A stretch of DNA of 64,000 bases from Zhengitettix transpicula (Eukaryota; Arthropoda; Insecta; Orthoptera; Tetrigidae). A model generated the notes under the pieces. It was not told where the DNA came from and did not search any database. It was given only the letters and a program-made list of their open reading frames with translations. Where the stretch lies: NCBI GenBank assembly GCA_037074705.1, contig CM073590.1, forward strand, positions 217,712,746-217,776,745, given 5' to 3'. The position numbers and the translations under genes are program-made. Of the stretch, positions 60,869 through 64,000 are shown piece after piece (within the stretch, counting starts at the first letter, position 1; each line of letters begins with the position of its first letter).

Positions 60869-62139
60869 ACTCCAGATCCGTTGCGGAGTTCCTTCATATC
60901 ATTTACTGGTCCGGTTGACTTTTACCATTCTGATACTTTAATTTAAATTACGACTTGAGGATTGTAAAAGCTTTCTCTCTATATATTTTTGAATTAAATA
61001 TTTTCGACAAGTAATTAATTCTGTTAGTATATATTATAATTATTACATCGAAATGTTCGCCGGTAAATGACTAATTTTAAATCCATTAGTTAATTATAAG
61101 CAAGCTAAAATTATACCATGGATACATAAATTATTGTACTGAACATAAATTACGTGGTAGAAATTTCATTAGTTAAATTTTGTATTCAATTATTGTACTC
61201 CTTTGCAGCTTTTTGTTATTTTGGAAATGTTTATTTAAGCCTTTGACATTTATTTATGCAGTATTAAAAGTCATCAATTTGTGCGATTTGGGTAATAAAA
61301 TTCTGTAGTAATGAACTCGATATGAGTAAATTAGTATTTCTGTTGACAAATGGCAATGTTGATAAAGTATTATGAATGGGATGTCTCTATACCTAAAAGT
61401 TTGAAGTCTGTTCTATACAATGTTATTGAAGCGACCGTACAATTAATTTTAATGACCCTTTCCGTCCATGTTGAATCACAGTAAAATATTTAATTACATG
61501 ACACTACAAAATGATGCAATTCACGCGTGAAATCCATCTTTGTGTGTCCATCTGATATTATTTTAAAGCAAACATTTATAAAATTATTAGCAACTTACGA
61601 AACTTTTTTCCAAAAACGTTTCCTTTTCGTAAATTACTTTCATTAGAAACTAAACGAAACGAATGATTTAAAAAGTGAGTTTTAAGATGCCTGAGGACTT
61701 TTGAAAATATAACCAGTGTTATTAGACGTGTTTTGGTAGACGAATTCTCGTTAAAAGTCTCCGAAGGTCTGATAAATAACATGTTTTCAGTGGTAGTCAT
61801 TAACGAAACGCTTAATACTTAAAACGAGACATATTACATACTAGTATTTTAATTAATAGATAATAGCTGTCGATTCGAATATTTATTTATAAACATATAT
61901 CACGGTATTTAAAATAAAACATGTCGTTCCTTTAATTATGAACCTCTTCTGCTGTTATATTATAAATAAAAACAATTTATTGTGTTTTAAGTGTTTAAAG
62001 TTTAATAAACAATTAAAGTGAAAAATTATTAGAATTCAACTTCCATGGCCGAAAATGTATTTTCTTGACTGTCGGCTACTAACTACTAATTTAAATTTTA
62101 TATAATTAATAAGAATAAGGTGTAGACAGGCTATATATA
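60869..62139. other. No recognisable feature
   Basis: A 74-codon minus-strand frame at 61576-61800 shows no domain. Confidence 0.4.
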
Positions 62140-62330
62140 TAGAAATCCACACAGTGGCAACTCCCCTCTTATAGCATAGGAAAGGGACTGAAAGGGGGGA
62201 CACGGAAAGGTAGGGGAAACCTTAGTTGAAAAACCGAGAGAGGAAAATGAATCCCCAAAGGTAGTCTTCTCCGTCTCTCCTAAAAGGTTCGGCGACGGCT
62301 TGTGGAATATAGTTTCAATTTTAAATAATA
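62140..62330 (+). repeat. Interspersed GGCAACTCCCC repeat, copy 3
   Basis: CACAGTGGCAACTCCCC, TTATAGCATAGGAAAGGGAC, TGAAAGGGGGGACACGG and AAAGGTAGGGG match 15742 in order. Homology with the other copies is clear to about 62230; the G+C-rich continuation to 62330 may belong to it. Confidence 0.7.
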
Positions 62331-64000
62331 TTATTACACAGTACCGAAAACAAGAAACAGCTAACATGAATTTGAGAAGTTAAACAGAACGTTAGTTAGG
62401 TTATAGACAATAGTCGTCGACATGCTGGAAACATGAAAGTTCATAAATAATTTTTTACACAGATCAATATAAGATTTAATTAGGTTGCTGCGTTTTTAAT
62501 CTAATTTAAAAGTTTTTGCAAGCCATACAAAAATCCGCCGAATCCTTGGAGATGTAGTTCTCTGGCAACGTGGTAACATCAGTGATACTTCCAGTAATAT
62601 TTTATTGTTTAAAAAACTTAAGATTATAAAGAGACATCAAGCAGTAAATTTTACGTTTGCTTTATAGAATCACGACATGAATTTTCGAATATTTGACCAC
62701 TATGAAGCGATGTCACAATAGGTCGTTAGCAGTTCTGTTCCCTCCTTCTCCAGAGAAACTTTAATTGGTTTGATCCAGCCTCCCACACAATTGTAAAGTG
62801 GAGACAGTTTCATAATGAGATACTCGGTACTTTGCCGTCGAGATAAGACAGAAGATTCAAAATGTTAGCAAGGGTAAATTTTCCACCCGACCGTCGACTG
62901 GAGTTTTACATAGTTCACAGTTTCACGCCAGAAAGAGCCGGAATGAGCTGCAGATATAACCTAGGCTCTCATAATCATCTTTACTATCAGATAAAGTTGA
63001 TGTTTATAATGTAACTCGAATGAATTCAGCTGAACTATTTTTTCTCGCCTTACGTGTAGAACGTATATTTTCTCCCAATCATTCTGTAATACACCCTCAA
63101 CCCACGAAAAACGTCAAGTAAGCAAATAATTTCATATAATTAGAAGTATAATTACCGTCTGTATGATTTCATCAATATATAACAATCAGAAATAGAAAGG
63201 ACTGTCTATCATATTTTATAAATCGAACAATGCTTTAAAATTCCTACACGTATTGATATCATTAAAGAATATGCTGATTTTGATGTTAAAAACTAATTTA
63301 ATTCATTACATTAATTATAATTACGTATAATTAAAATTAATTTAAAACAAACTAAAATAGCACTTGAAGTATAAACAAAGAGAGAGAGAGATTAGAAAAT
63401 CTAATAGAAAATTTGTTTCTTCCCCACAACATTACAAAATTCGGTCTCGAAAATGAATGAATACTGCTTTAAAAAATAATCAAGTATTTATTCATTGCAA
63501 CAGGATATTTTGTATCGATATAGCGTAAAATTTGAGAAAAGTAGGTAATTATTTCGTAGTTCTACGATTATATAACCATTCCGATTCAATATTTACAAAA
63601 AACATTAATAATTAATTCGGCTTCTTAACGTAAGTCCAGTAAACAAGAAAGAAATATTTTTAGAAACATTTTCCATTATTTATTTGTACAAATCAGAGAT
63701 CTTCTGATGACCCTAGTCGAAATAGATACCTTGATTGGTTTATTGTAAAGTCTGAAACATTTCGGACTATAATTTCCGATAATTTAAAATATTTAAATCC
63801 GATCGGAAAAACTTATATTGGACTTGTTTTAGTCCTTTTATTCTTTTAACATATATTTTTAAATTTTGCTTCCATAATACGTCTTTATTTGTCTTATACA
63901 AATTACATTAAAGTTAATTTTAGAACAGTTTTCTGTTACAGCGATTAATATAATTTTTTTCATATCTTCGACTAATTTGTTGGCTATTACCCACAAAATT
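62331..64000. other. No supported feature
   Basis: CTGATGA (63704-63710) is followed by CCCTAGTC and GAAAT, a possible reduced hammerhead-like core with no clear stem I. Otherwise A+T-rich DNA up to the window end. Confidence 0.3.

Overview
This window looks like non-coding nuclear DNA from a large, A+T-rich, repeat-laden animal genome, most likely an insect. The evidence is the combination of tRNA-derived SINEs, mariner/Tc1 and non-LTR retrotransposon remnants, a Helitron-like element, many (TA)n tracts and a complete lack of long reading frames. The longest open frames are about 120 codons and almost none resembles a host protein. No prokaryotic or viral gene organisation is visible. A polyneopteran insect (cockroach, termite or similar) would fit the repeat landscape, but that is an inference, not something the sequence proves. 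I found no credible host exon, so the window is probably intergenic or the inside of a very long intron.

Layout. 0-10 kb: a long imperfect foldback (678-1018), two tandem monomers of a dispersed ~270-bp repeat (2150-2580), a broken non-LTR reverse transcriptase on the minus strand (3036-3393) and a broken mariner transposase (4243-4755), then a hammerhead-like repeat (7818-7900), a SINE head and a G-rich interspersed repeat. 10-27 kb: a probable mariner C-terminus, SINEs, palindromic elements at 13.8 kb and 26.4-27.0 kb, a second RT scrap at 22.3 kb. 27-35 kb: a long inverted repeat pair (28389-28430 / 30198-30243), a CpG-dense promoter-like island with a perfect RFX/X-box palindrome (31020-31290), a cluster of hammerhead-like palindromes (32853-33950) and a 717-bp non-autonomous Helitron-like element (34322-35038). 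36.7-37.7 kb: a composite of satellite monomer, degenerate 28-bp minisatellite and a Helitron-like 3' end. 40-55 kb: another palindromic element, a Tc1-type transposase pseudogene (44383-44880) and a concentration of tRNA-derived SINEs (47.1, 49.5, 52.0, 54.0 and 54.7 kb). 55-64 kb: mostly unrecognised, with one tRNA-head SINE (60.8 kb) and one interspersed repeat (62.2 kb).

The most interesting recurring signal is not a gene. It is a short RNA-like motif, C-U-G-A-N-G-A, then a small hairpin, then G-A-A-A-C-G-U-U/C, scattered at well over a dozen places on both strands and often arranged head-to-head inside palindromic elements. This is the core of a minimal hammerhead ribozyme, of the kind known from Penelope-like elements and retrozymes. 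Several loci keep different but still base-paired stem II sequences. The other observations worth checking are the foldbacks, the X-box island and the composite Helitron/minisatellite locus.
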